64,000 bases of DNA from Emmonsiellopsis sp. PD_33 (Eukaryota > Ascomycota > Eurotiomycetes > Onygenales > Ajellomycetaceae): positions 1 to 64,000 of the forward strand of contig JANTQF010000011.1 in NCBI GenBank assembly GCA_032988165.1. Reading direction: 5' to 3'. The first letter of the stretch is position 1. Each line of letters starts with the position of its first letter. The position numbers and the translations under genes were made by a program. Shown one piece after another: positions 1 through 12,380 of this stretch. The notes under the pieces were generated by a model that worked only from the letters and a program-made list of their open reading frames with translations, was not told the origin of the DNA and did no database searches.

Positions 1-995
1 AGACTTTAAGGTTAAAATCTGATGTTCAATTTCATTTACACTGGGTCTCAGCTCATATGGGGATACAGGGTAATGAAAAGGCAGATTTAGCAGCTAAGAA
101 TGGAGCTGAAAAACCTTTTTCTTCAGTAAAAACTGTGTCCTGATCATTTGTTAAGAGGAGAATAAAAGAGCTCTGCCTTGATAAATGGACTGAGATATAG
201 GATTCTCAGAGGAAAAGCCAGAGTTATACTGATTTAAGCCCAAAATCAAGATGAAAAGCTAGATTGATTAATTGTAAGAAGAAAATCTTCTCTTCTATTA
301 TTTAGTTAAAGCTTGGACATGGCTATTTTAAGTCATATCTCAAAAGGTTTAGGGATAATTCAAATGATTTATGCTCATGTGGATTGGTTGAGAATCCTTA
401 TCATTTATTAATGGCTTGTTCATTATATAGTGATATAAAAGCTGAACTTCTTGAAAAGCATGGAATTAATCAAGTAAATATGGAGTTTCTATTTCAAACT
501 GAGATAGGAATAAAGTATTTAATTGAGTTTCTTCAGGTAACTGGAATTGCTACCAGAGATTGGAGGCTAGAAGTGGATGTTTAGAGGATGTCTTATATCC
601 TATATTTATAGGGAGAGTTCTATTCTGATTTATTTTTAAACTTTTCATTCTTTTTTCTTTTCTTATATTTCCTTTTGAAGTCATTCTGACAGCTATTACA
701 GCTATTTTTCCTTAAAAGGTTTGTCTGTTTTTATATGTTTTTATATTCTTTAGTTTTTTCCTTATTTTCTTTACACATTATCTATCTGAGATGAATGGTT
801 TGAGGACTGTTGTTTATAAAAAATGCAGTTTTAATAGCTTCTTTATTCTGGGCTGGAATTCTGTTATTGCAAGTTATAAATTGGGCCTGTATACTAGATA
901 GTTTGAGCTAGAAAATCCTAAGTTTATACTTAGGTAGGTGTCATAGTCACTGACTGCCATACACCTTAAATGAAGAATAATAATAATAATAATAT
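1..995 (+). mobile_element. 3' end of a Tad-type LINE (non-LTR retrotransposon)
   Basis: The window opens inside the last part of a LINE. The frame starting at base 3 reads through an RNase H tail (HWVSAHMGIQGNEKADLAAK) and then a C-terminal zinc-knuckle segment. About 390 bp of AT-rich 3' UTR follows and ends in an (AAT)n tract at 974-994, the usual tail of this class in fungi. The 5' part lies outside the window. In-frame stops show it is dead. No target-site duplication could be read because the left end is missing. Confidence 0.85.
3..584 (+). pseudogene. LINE ORF2 C-terminus: RNase H end plus CCHC-like motif
   Basis: This is the decayed C-terminal part of a LINE reverse-transcriptase polyprotein. 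Seen directly: the RNase H signature WVSAHMGIQGNEKADLAA near the start, then a Cys-x-Cys-x8-His-x4-Cys motif (CSCGLVENPYHLLMAC) around bases 368-420, the arrangement typical of Tad1-clade LINEs in ascomycetes. TGA, TAG and TAA codons break the frame at about 142, 199, 250 and 305, but the last 66 codons stay open to a stop at 582-584. Known for the family: RNase H removes the RNA strand during target-primed reverse transcription. The clade name is inferred from motif order. Confidence 0.8.
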
Positions 996-2157
996 ATGCC
1001 TATTAATAACTAGTAATATTAGAGAAAACTTAGATATATATATATAAACTATACTATCTTGCATATCAGCATGTCTTATGCTATTAAAGGTGTTATACTA
1101 AAACTACTTCTCATTAATTATGAAATCTTTTTAGAATTTCATGGCAGAGATGGCAGATCAGCAATATATAGCTTAGAGTAAGAATATGAAAGAATAGTAC
1201 TTATCAGCAGTTAAGATAGAGTAAATAGGTTTATAATGGTGAATAAGAAAGAAGTATAAAATAGAGTAATCAGAAGATCAGCTAGATAAACTAACTATTA
1301 ATAGGATTATATGTAGCTCTAGATTAGCTGGATAAATCATCAGCTAGTCTTATAATATGCTGCTCTAATAGCTGTAAGTCATGTAACTACTGAAGAGAAA
1401 CTTCAGCTTAAGCTGAGAGTAGCTAGTTTGAAGTCTCTAAATATATTATTAAATATAAGTACAGAGCAAGTAAATAATTATAACTAACTTGATGAGTAAC
1501 AACTGGATGCACTGAGTAATCCTGAGCTGACTTTGAGTATGATCACTTAAAATCTGAGTGCATATGCTATATAATTAATGCACTGAGTAGGATCTAAGCT
1601 GGCACAGAGTATGCCTCTTAGGCCAGAGTACTCATGCAGGGCAGGTTAAAGCAGAGCTAGCACAGAGAATAGCCACTCAGACTGAGATAACATATGTGAC
1701 ATATATCAGATCCTAGCAAGCTAAATATACTAGAGGCTGGATAAGGGCTAGCCCAGTGCACACCCCATATAATTAAGGTAATATAGCCAGTAATATCAGT
1801 AAGTCCAGGCCAAAGATTTCTAAGCTAAATAAATATTTTGCTGATGATTACATTCTAATCATTAAGAGTATTCTCTCTATATAATAACTGTTGAAGCTGA
1901 TGTTTCCCATTCACTTATATTATATTTAAATTACTAAGGATATTCCCCTCTATATAATAACTGTTGAAGTTAATATTTCCCATTTACTTATATTATATTT
2001 AAAATTATTAAGGATAATTTCTATCTAGTCTTCTTTTCTCTATCTATATCTATTCTACACCTATACTAACATCATCAATTTATTTTCTTTCTCTTTTGGT
2101 AGATTACTTGCAAGTTATTACATCCACTAAAAATAAATACTTGTATAGACTCACTGC

Positions 2158-2312
2158 AACCTAGGCTATCACTCATTATCAATCTGAGCTACTATTTATT
2201 ATCAATCTAGGCTGCTGTCTATCATTAACTATTACTCATTATTAACCTGAGCTATTATCTATTATCAACCTGGGCTGTTATTTATCATCAATCTGGGCTA
2301 CTACCTATCATC
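2158..2312. repeat. 23-bp minisatellite, seven units
   Basis: Seven tandem units of about 23 bp (AACCTGGGCTATTATYTATC core) run from 2158 to 2312. The fourth unit is 17 bp because six bases are missing. Units differ mainly by C/T and A/G changes. Confidence 0.85.
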
Positions 2313-2472
2313 AAAATCAGTAGTTGAAGAATGTAAAGAACCTAAAGATGAAGCTAAAAGCTACACTAGTTATAATTAATGTTATTAAAAGTATAGGGGC
2401 TAGTAAATTATCATTAATAAATGTGATTCTTAATGAAGAATATTTTATTCTAATTAATAATATGTATATCTG

Positions 2473-2546
2473 CACCACTATCATTATTAAGATCTCATTT
2501 AATTATAAACTTTAGAAGTATAGAGTGGCAATTGAGTTCATTTCTC
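2473..2546 (+). repeat. Dispersed 74-bp repeat, also present twice near 35.9 kb
   Basis: The segment beginning CACCACTATCATTATTAAGA and ending near TTCATTTCTCC recurs as the two arms of an inverted repeat at 35852-36015. The copies lie on opposite sides of the outer chromovirus, so they were part of the older target DNA. Confidence 0.6.
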
Positions 2547-2660
2547 CTGTAGAGTGAGAAAAGAAACTTAAACTTATTTTTAATGAGATTCAGATCCATT
2601 ATAATGAAAGATAATATCAGGATGATTCTAATATTATGATTATTATTATAAGAGTAAAGA

Positions 2661-2914
2661 TGTAAAGAGCTACACTTTTATATCCTATATCTATAGCTTG
2701 TCTGAACTTTGCCTGATCTCTGACTGCTCAATCAAAAGCCTCTAACTGAGCCTTTATATAAATATTTATTTACTCTGATCTTATATAGTTCTCTTCTATT
2801 TATATCATATAATTTTATGATTTCTTTTCCTTTTTCCTTTCTTTCTCTAGTGATTATAATTCTAATTTTAGCATCTAGTTTGTATAATTCATTAATCAGA
2901 GTACACTTATTACA
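2661..2914 (+). repeat. 5' LTR of the outer family-A chromovirus
   Basis: 254 bp, starting TGTAAAGAGCTACAC and ending TTATTACA. It matches the LTRs of the other two family-A copies in reverse complement. The first 5 bp upstream are the AAAGA target duplication. Confidence 0.9.
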
Positions 2915-5346
2915 TTTTGTAATTACTTGTTTGATCTCTTCTCAGAGATCTCTAATATTATATCTATCCTTCAAATGTGACTTATATGTATAATAGAATC
3001 TTTTAAATATAACTTATATATATAAGCTAACTTCTTTAAATTCTGATAAATACTGACAAAATATCTCTATGAAATATCAGCTTCATATAATCCACTCAGT
3101 TTAGCTCTACTGGATAATGTGTCAGTGAAAGACCTTAAAGCTCTAATGATCTATATTATTATCTTATGAAATTTTCTTTCAATCTATATGAATTTTCTGA
3201 ACTCTTAGAATCCAATCAATTTTTTACATTCATTATGAATATGAATCCTCTACATAAAGATAGCCTTTCTTCTCAGGGTTTTAAAGCTAATCTTTAAAAC
3301 CTCATTCAATAGCTTATAACTTAACTTCAGAGCCTCTCTGAACAGGTTTATATATCTACTCTAACTTTAATATCTATTCTAACTCCTGACTTCCTGATTG
3401 CTCCATTAGATAACACCATAAAATGCCTGAAAGAGAAACTTACTATACTAGTAATCTTTAGTAGTAAAAAGCTTATTAAATATCCTGCCTGATGACTCAA
3501 CATTATAGTTAAGATTAATATTAATGATCATACAATTAGTAATCTAATTAATCAGATATAATATATTTTCTTATAACTCTCCAGTACTGCCTCTACCTGA
3601 TTCTATTCTTAAATGAAAGTTAACTCATACTTCCTACTATCCTTTAATATAGTGTTGTAAATCTGACCTGCAAACCTGTGTGAAAAACCTGAAACATTGG
3701 GTTGGGTTGGGTATCAGGCCTGAGGCACCAAATCTAACAGGCTTTTTCAAACCTAATGGGTTTGCACTAGTTCAGAATGAGCTTAGTGCTGGCCATATTA
3801 GGCTTAGCAGAGACTCAATGCAGTTAGTATAATCAAGCCTTGATGCACTAGTCCATATTTGGAACATGCTAAGTCTAATATGGCTGGTATTAAGCCTATT
3901 TGGAACTAGCACCAACTCACAACAGACTTTTCAGGTTGACCCCTCCTGACCTGATAACCCATTTAGGTGGGCACCTGAGGTAGTTTTTCAACCTAAACCC
4001 AAAAAAAAAACAACACTACTCTAATATCATTCTAAACTAGCTAGATGTCTTATTCTTTAACCTCATAGTGATTTTAAAAACTCTTATCTAACTGTATAGT
4101 ATTCATTAGTAAACTCTCTCATTAATTGCTTTTCTCCTGATGTTTGATCAGAAGATCCTTAAGGCTGACAGGCAATTATAAAATAATATGATTAAGAAAA
4201 TTATACTTAAGAAAGTTATTAACCTTAATCTTCTGTAGTAGACTATCCCTATCTAAGAACCCACTTTATATACTAATTATTACACTAAACTTCATAAGAT
4301 AGAGAATAATCTATCTGAAATTAAAGCTATTAAGAACTGATTCTACACTGATATTCCTACTAACTCTAAGAAAATCTTTCTTAGAGTAACTTAGTCTTAC
4401 AATCTGAATATTATAAACTAAGAACTAATAGCTTATATAAATAGCTTCTATATTTTCAATATAATTATCATCATCATTACAGACTGCTACACCCAAGAAG
4501 TGTACATTAACTGTAATAAGTCTAGATATAGAGCTATTAATTATTGTAGTACCCATATTCTTCTGAAGCTATTCATATGATCTATAAATATACAGACTAG
4601 ACCTAAAGAAGAGAAGGACTTTAAAGATGTTAAATTAGACTTGAGAAAAGACTAGTTTCCATATAAATTTATGAGTAGAAGCTTCTAGAGTTAGATAGAA
4701 AGACCTTTAAGAAGAAGATAATAATTCTAGTAATTCTTATATCTACTGTAGTTAATCATTCTTTTAATATGAATGCTATAATAGATAGTAATTATTATTA
4801 CTATATAATAATTCATTCTTATATGATTAACTGTTATAACCTTCTGCATATTCTAATTATTCCCTAAAAAATTGAAGGTGTTAGTAGTGACACTGGTAGC
4901 TTCATATGAAATATAGTGAAATTTAATATTAATATTAGTAGATTCCTCTGAGAGAATGTCTATACATATAAAATTAAGAACCTTCTGTATGACTTCATGT
5001 TAGACCTATCTTAATTATTCAAACATTAAGCCCTCATTGATGTACACAACTAGTATGTGGTATTCCCTGAAGACATTCATATATCTGAGAAAAATATTCA
5101 TAAAACTGCTAATCTTCATTAGATCTCTATTAATACCTTTAAGCTCCTTTAATGTTGTAATTGGAAGCTTAAGTTCTGATCCCCTATTAAAATCTTCACT
5201 GCCAGTATATCTGATATAGAGAATGCTCTCTCTCAACTCTCTAAGAAGCTAAAAACTAACTCTATAACAGTCCTTTCCCTGTACTATCATAAATTCCTTG
5301 ATATTTTTAATCATAAGGCTGCTGAGAAGCTCTTACTGTTTCATAA
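2915..5346 (+). pseudogene. Decayed gag region of the outer chromovirus
   Basis: Leader and gag-like sequence of the outer family-A element, interrupted by the MITE at 3650-4018. Around 4485-4560 a degenerate zinc knuckle is visible (INCNKSRYRAINYC), matching the knuckle on the minus strand of the inner copy near 9460-9516. The region 4860-5346 matches the reverse complement of 8650-9130. Stops occur every few dozen codons. The sequence resumes at 10975 after the nested copy. Gag binds genomic RNA and forms the particle in live relatives; this copy cannot make it. Confidence 0.7.
3650..4018. mobile_element. hAT-type MITE, CpG-decayed copy
   Basis: A 369-bp non-coding element with ends TAGTGTTGT and ACAACACTA, flanked by 8-bp target duplications CTTTAATA (3642-3649) and CTCTAATA (4019-4026) that differ by one C/T. 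It aligns along its length with the CpG-rich copy at 29406-29773, but the CpG sites there are TG or CA here. Its ends also match the 11.3-kb hAT at 40388-51678, the likely source of transposase. Confidence 0.92.
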
Positions 5347-5351
5347 TGCAT

Positions 5352-5605
5352 TATAATGGGTGTGCTCTAATTAATAGATCATGTAAGTTAGATGCTAAAA
5401 TTAAGATTGTAATCACTAGAGAAAGAAAGGAAAAAGGAAAAGAAATCACAAGATTATACAATATAAATAGAAGAGAACTATATAAGGTTGGAGTAGATAA
5501 ATATTCATGTAAAGACCTAATTAGAGGCTTCTAATTGAGTGATTAGAGATCAGGTGAAGTTCAGATGAGCTATAGATATAAAGTATAAAAGTATAGTTCT
5601 TCACA
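5352..5605 (-). repeat. 3' LTR of the nested family-A chromovirus
   Basis: 254 bp. On the + strand it starts TATAATGGGTG (first base pair of the TGT end changed by G-to-A) and ends CTTCACA. It is the downstream LTR because the element codes on the minus strand. Confidence 0.9.
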
Positions 5606-8600
5606 TTATCTTTCTCTATCTGATTTCAGAGGGCAGGTAAAAGAGATCAGCAAATTAAATATAGAGCAATACAGGTAGAGTCTCATTAAGTAAATGCAGC
5701 TCTTTATAATAGATGAGTATAATAGTATCTTATAGGGTAGAGATTAATTCTCATAAAGAGGCTTCATATCTGAGTTATTTCATTAGATACTAGAACTCTC
5801 ATCTACAGTAGCAGTGATTAAGAATAGCTTCAATTTTATATTCTACCTCATTATCTTCCCTGATAATGTCAGGCAGGTGCCAGTCAGTGATTTCTTGTGA
5901 AGAAAACAGGTTAGTAGAGGCCTTGCAGAGCAGGTTCATATAAAATATGTTATAAATCTCAGGTAGTATATTAAAACAGTAATTATAACTTCTTAAGATC
6001 TCAATGATGGTATATTTAGCATATTAGTAGTTAAGCATGTAAGATGACTAATTAGTAGTGATATTCTAGAGATTTACTCAGACCTTATCATTTATTTTGT
6101 AGTGTTCAGTGGGATTCTAACAAGCATTCATATAGTCTTATTAATCTTACTGAGTACTGACCATGAAGAATTCAGCCCATTCACAGACTTACTGGAGTTT
6201 TAAGATGATAGTGTCTGCAATTTAGATCAGACTATAGGGTAAGATGGAAGATTTAAGCAATTCAGTAAGATTAAGAACTTTAAGATTATAATTATATAAG
6301 AGGAAAAATAGGCTAATATCAGTACTGATAGTGTTACAGCTATTAATTACAAGTTTAGTGTGCAGGAGGAGTTCATTCCAGTCATTTTGAGCATACAAAT
6401 AGAACTTTCAGAGATAGTTCTTAATTATTTGAATCATACATTCAGTGCTACTATCAGTTTTAAGATGATAGGCAGTTAAGAGATACTGGGAGATCTTAAG
6501 GAGTTAATAGATTTAGCTATAGATAGCTCCAATAAACTAGATTTCATAGTTCAAAATGATTATATAGAGTAGATCATACAGGTAATAAAATAGGCTTCAA
6601 AGGAAGACTTTAGCTACTACAGGTACATTTATCTTCACACAGGGTTTAGGAATAACACCTTTACTGAGATAGTTAATAATAATAAGAATATTCTTACAGC
6701 TATTACTCATAGAGAGATCTACTGTAAAGTTAATGATGATATTATACTAGATGCATTTAGAAATCAGAAGAGATTTAAGTAGATCTTAGTAGTAATTCTG
6801 TCAGATAATAATAGATTAGTAGATATTATAGTTCTAGGTGAACTATTAGATACTCTAAGATATATTAGGCTAATAGAAATCTTAGGATAAGATTTAGTAG
6901 AGTACTTTATAATCTGAGTAACTGATCATCAGAGAATCATAAGTTTCTTATATAATTCAGATGTATAGTAATTTCAAATTGAGAACCCATCATCTCTCCT
7001 AGAAGTATAGTTGGGTGTCAGTATTCATAAAGCATTTAGCTATATTAATATAGGCCTGGAGTTCAGGCAGGAAGCAACAAGCTTTATTTTATATAATCTG
7101 AGTTATTATCTAAAGATGTTCATTAGAGGTAGCAACAGCATCCTAAAGTTCTTAGAGTAGAAGTGGAGATGATCTGGGAAAGCTTTCTATAGGATTTACT
7201 TGGGTAGTTATAGCTGACAGGATGACAGGTAAAATATATATTACTTTATGTAGTATTACTTTAGAGTCCTTAAGGATCTATAAGTCTAATAACCTTTATT
7301 CATAGTTTGTCTAATAGGCATCAGAGTCTTTAGAGGGTATATTTTATTCACATCAGGAGAGAGTGTCAGTTATGAAGTTCTCCATACTAAGATAGTAATA
7401 AATTATAAAATAAAATTAACTAAGAAATTCAGCTCAGTATATTTAGCATTCAGAAAGTTTACAGGTCATAATGAAATATTAGAGATTCTTATAATTTATA
7501 ATAATCTTAAAGTTTTTTATACTGCAGAGTTTAGAGTCTCATTCTTCTAAACATTAGATAATAGTAAGAAGTTCTTTATTATAAATCTTATAATTAACTT
7601 TGATAGGGCTGAGTTTCTTAGATATAAATGCATAAGATTATAGGACACCTTCATTATTCTATTACATAAGAGTGCTACCTATAATGTAACTAAAAGAGTC
7701 TGTTTCAACTACTCTCAGATAGTTAGAGTTAAATGCAATGAGCATCAGAATGAAGATAAATATCTAGTTAAAATATATAAATACTCTATCTGCTTCTTTA
7801 GATCACTGAAACTATTAATCTTTATATGTGAGATCAGTTAGTAGTCAGATGATATCAGAAAAATTCTAAATGAAGTATTAGTAAAAATTTATAAATTCTA
7901 GGAAGTCTTATATATCTTTTATGATTATAGAGGCTTTTCATTTGAGGATAGTAGTAATCTTCTTGGGGTCCATACAGACTTCCTTTCCTGCCTTTATGAT
8001 GAAGCTGAGGTAGATTGTCTCTTAAACTTTAAAGACAGACTTATTAATATTAATTGGGAGATTATATTTATAGAGATAGGTGAGAACTTTTTAGATATAC
8101 TTCTGATGCTATTTGTGAGACTCATCAGTAAAGATAAGAATGTTATTAAGATAGGTAGAAGTAAATTTATCTAAATAGTCTTATAATACCCAGTTAATGT
8201 ACTTCTAGAAGATACTTAGAGTATTTATGAGGCTAAAAAGGGTGACTATTCATTTAAATAGATTATATCTCATGTGAAAGGCAGTCAGTCATTCATCTCC
8301 TTCTATAATTCAGATCTTATAAAATGTAGAAATGACATCAAGCTTCATAAATTACTTAGCTCATCTAATTTATTTGAGAGTCTCATTAATTAATAGTAGT
8401 AGATAATGATCTTTTCTTATGAGTCAATTAAGGCTGTAATAATCTACATAAAATTAGAGGTTTTCATTAGGCTTCTTAGCAAAAAGAATAGATACACTAA
8501 TAGGTAAATTACTAACTCAGATGAAACCTTTATCAAGAAGATCATTGAAGGTCTTATGAAGTATAAGTAGTTCATTATATAATATATTATATAGAGGTTC

Positions 8601-10715
8601 CCAGAGTAGCTGGGGATCTTTACTATTTATTTTCTTAAGTTTAATATGATGGTCATGTGCATTATGAAACAGTAGAAGCTTCTTAGTGACCTTATAATTA
8701 AAAATATTAAGGAATTTATGATAGTACAGGGGAAGAACTATTACAGGGTTGGTTTTTAGCTTCTTAGAGAGTCAGGAGAGAGCTTTCTCTATGTTAGATA
8801 TACTAATAATGAAGATTTTAATAGGAGATTAAGATTTGAGCTTCTAATTATAATATTAGAGGAGCTTGAAGGTATTAGCAGAGATCTAGCAAAGATCAGC
8901 AATTTTGTGAATATCTTTCTCAGACATATGAATGTCTCTAGAGAACATCATGTACTGGTTGCATGTGTTAATGAGAGCTCAGTATTCAGATAATTAAGAT
9001 AGATCTAACATGAAGTTATATGAGAGATTCTTAATTTTATGTATATAGATGTTCTCTCAGAGGAATCTATCAATATTAATATTAAGCTTCACTATATTTT
9101 ATATGAAGTCACCAGTGTCACTGCTGACACCTTCAATTTTTCAGGGAATAATCAAAATATACAGAAAATTATAATAGTTAATCATGTAAGAATGAATTAT
9201 TGTATAGTAATAGTAATCACTATCTACTATAGCATTCATATTAAAAGAATGATTAACTATAGTAGATATAAGAATTATTAGAATTATCATCTTTTTCTTA
9301 AAGGTCTTTCTATCTAACTCTAGAAGCTTCTACTTATAATTTCATATAGAAGCTAGTCTTTTCTTAAGTCTGATTTAACATCTTTAAAGTCCTCCTCTTC
9401 TTCAGGTTTAGTCTGTACATTCATGGATTATATAGGCAACTTCAGAGGAATATAAGTGCCATGGCAGTTGGTAGCTCTATGCCCAGGTTTATTATAATTA
9501 ATACATACTCCTCAGGTGCAGCAGTCTGTGATAGCAGCAGTAGTTATATTAGAGATGTAGAAGCTGTTCATATAAGCTATTAATTCTCAGTTTATAGCAT
9601 TCAGATTGTGAGGCTGAGTCATCCTGGAGAAGGTTTCTCTGAAATTAGTAGAAGTATTAGTATAGAACTAGTTTTTAATGGCTTTAATTTTAAATAGATT
9701 ATTCTCTATCTTATGAAGTTCTATGTAATAGTTAGTATATAAAGTGGGTTCTCAGACAGAGACAGTCTACTACAGGAGATTGAGATTGATGGCTTTTTTA
9801 AGTATAGTCTTCTTAATTATATTATCTTATAATTACCTGCTAGCCTTAAGGATCTTCTGATTAAACATTGGAAGAAAGACAGCTAGTAAGAGAGTTTACT
9901 GGTAGGTGCTGTGTAGCTAGGTGAGAGCCTTTAAGATTACTATGAAATTAGAGAATAAGGCATCTAACTAGTTCAAAATAACATCTAAAGATAATGAGAA
10001 GTGCAAGTTAATCTTCATCTAAGAATGAAATTAAGTGGAAGTAATACTAGAGAGTCACAAGAAGATATACTATATCTAATTAATTAAATTATTAATTATG
10101 TGACTATTAATATTAATTTTGACTATAATATTGAGTTGTCAGACAGGATATTTAATAAGCTTTTTACCACTAAAAGTTGTTAGTATGGTAAGTTTTTCTT
10201 TCAGGTGCTTTATAGTGTCATCTAATAGAGCAGTTAGAGGGGCAGGAGTCAGAATAGGCATCAGAGTTAAAATGAGTATATAAACCTATTTAGAGAGGCT
10301 TTAAACTTAAGTTGTAAGCTGTTAGATGAGATTTCAAAGATTAACTTTAGAACTCTGAGAAGAGAGGCTATCTTTATATGGAGAGTTTATATTTATAATA
10401 GATATAAAAGATTGATTGAATTCTGAGAGTTCAGAGGATTCATATGGGTTGAGAGAAAATCTCATGAGATAATAATACAGACTGTCAGGACTTTAGAGCC
10501 TTTTACTAACATATCATTTAGTAGAGCTAAACTGAGTAGATTATACAGAGCTAATATCTTATAAGGATATTTTACTAGTATTTATTAGAATTCAGAGAAA
10601 TTAGCTGTATGTGTAAGTTACATTTAGAAGATTCTACTATACATGTGAGTTACATTCAGAAGATAGATATAATATCAGAGATCTCTGAGAAGAGATTAAA
10701 TGAGTAATTACAAAA
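5606..10715 (-). pseudogene. Decayed gag-pol of the nested family-A chromovirus
   Basis: Read on the minus strand from 10715 down. A gag region holds a zinc knuckle near 9460-9516 (CINYNKPGHRATNC, the second Cys now Tyr). Next come a protease-like gap and a reverse transcriptase whose YxDD box near 8110-8170 has become N-N. An integrase region follows and then a chromodomain near 5680-5860, aligned with the better-read chromodomain of the outer copy. In live relatives this polyprotein copies RNA to DNA and the chromodomain steers integration to marked chromatin. Stops throughout exclude function. Single domain edges are approximate. Confidence 0.75.
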
Positions 10716-10969
10716 TATAATGAGTATACTCTAATTAATGGATTGTGTGAGCTAGATGCTAAAATCAAGATTGTAATTACTAGAGAAAGGAAGGAAAAAG
10801 GAAAAGAAATTATGAGATTATGTGATATAAATAGAAGAGAATTATGTGAAGTCAGAGTGAATAAACATTCATGTAAAGGCCTGGTTAGAGGCTTCTAATT
10901 GGGCAGTTAGAGATTGAGTGAAGTTTGGGTGAGCTATAGATATAGAGTATAAGGGTGTAGCTCTTCACA
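10716..10969 (-). repeat. 5' LTR of the nested family-A chromovirus
   Basis: 254 bp, same length as its partner at 5352-5605 and directly repeated with it. It ends CTTCACA on the + strand, next to the TGCAT target duplication. Confidence 0.92.
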
Positions 10970-10974
10970 TGCAT

Positions 10975-12195
10975 ACAACTACTATATTAAATTTAAGAAA
11001 ATAGATGATAAAGATCCTTAGCTGCCCTGAGGACCCCTATATAATATATTATATAATAAACTACTTATACTTTATAAGACTCTTAATGATCTTCTTAATA
11101 AAGGTTTCATCTGAATTAGTAATTTACCTGCTGACACACCTATTCTTTTTACTACAAAGCCTGATAGAGGCCTTTAATTCTACATAGATTATTGTGACCT
11201 TAACTAACTCATAAGAAAGGACTGTTATCTACTATTATTAATCAATGAGACCCTTAAATGAATTAGATAAATTAAGTGATTTATAAAGCTTAATATTATC
11301 TTCACATTTTATAAAATTTAAATCATAAAAAGAGATGAATGGCTAACTATTTTCTGCATGAGATATAATCTATTTGAATGAATAATTATCCTCTTCAATC
11401 TTATAAACACTCTAAGTATCTTTTAGAAGTACATCAACTAAGCACTATGAAATTATTTAAATGAATTTACTTCTATTTATTTTGATGACATCCTTATCTT
11501 TACTAATAGATCTTATGAATAGTATTAGAAGTACATCTAAAAAGTTCTCATCTATCTCTATGAATATAATCTCCCAATTAATATTAATAAGTCTATCTTT
11601 AAAGTTCAGGAGATAATCTACCTCAGCTTCATTATAAAGGTAGGGAAGAGAGTCCATATGGACTCTAAAAAGATTATTACTATTTTTGAATGAGAAGCCT
11701 CTATAATTATAAAAAATATATGAGATTTTCTAGGGTTTATGAATTTCTACTGACACTTTATTTAGAATTTCTCTAATAATATTTAATTACTAATTAATCT
11801 CACATGCAAAAACTAACAGTTCCAGTGATCTAGAGAAACAGATAGAGTATTTATATACTTTAAGTAGATATTTATCTTTATCTTAATATTCATTACATTT
11901 AACTCTAACTGTCTGATAGTAGTTAAAATAAACTCTTCTAATTATATTATAAATAATACTTTTATGTAATAAGATGATGAAGGTGTTCTACAATCTTGTG
12001 CATTTATATTTAAGAAACTTAGCCCTACTAAAGTTAACTATAAGATTTATAATAAGAAACTTCTTATTATTATCTGATGTCTAAAAGAGTGAGACTCTAA
12101 ACTTTATAGTAAGAAAAACTTTAAAATTATTATAAATTATAAGAACCTCTGATATTTCACTATAACTTATAAACTCTCTAAATGTTAGATGTACT
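10975..12195 (+). pseudogene. Reverse-transcriptase segment of the outer chromovirus
   Basis: Continuation of the outer family-A element after the nested copy. The + strand reads through recognisable Ty3/Gypsy RT blocks: DYCDLN near 11200, a RDEWLTIF-like block near 11330, and the active-site box YFDDILIFTNRS near 11475-11500, followed by the helix that ends SKKIITIFE. The two catalytic Asp of the YxDD box are still encoded here, unlike in the nested copy, but flanking stops make it inactive. The sequence stops at GTACT, the target of the 21.2-kb element, and resumes at 33374. Confidence 0.8.
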
Positions 12196-12236
12196 TACAG
12201 CAGTCCATAGTGACAAATATCTGTAACATAAAATTT
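12196..12236 (+). repeat. Left terminal inverted repeat of the 21.2-kb element
   Basis: 41 bp starting TACAGCAGTCCATAGTGACA. It pairs with 33333-33373 with mismatches only at positions 24 (A/G) and 34 (T/C). Confidence 0.93.
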
Positions 12237-12380
12237 CATGTTTTACACTTGAAATCCTTATTACCACATATGCACACACACCAGTTAAAATCAGTAAGAA
12301 GATTATTAAGTTCTGATGTAATATTTTTTTTTTCAGAATTTAAAAGTTTAATAAAAAAATCAACACCTCCCCCTATCAAA

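Larger units (their letters stand above)
996..2655. other. AT-rich spacer without a recognisable gene
   Basis: No coding frame of convincing length or composition was found on either strand. The stretch holds a duplicated segment around 1855-2010 (two near-identical blocks naming TATATAATAACTGTTGAAG), a seven-copy minisatellite at 2158-2312 and one copy of a dispersed repeat at 2473-2546. It is probably older transposon debris. Confidence 0.5.
5352..10969 (-). mobile_element. Family-A chromovirus copy nested in reverse inside another copy
   Basis: 5618 bp, coding on the minus strand, with 254-bp LTRs at both ends and perfect TGCAT duplications at 5347-5351 and 10970-10974. The outer element reads continuously across the insertion: it ends in ...CATAATGCAT and resumes at ACAACTAC. 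The same gag position is visible, uninterrupted, near 8650-8680 within this copy. All reading frames are broken by stops. Confidence 0.95.
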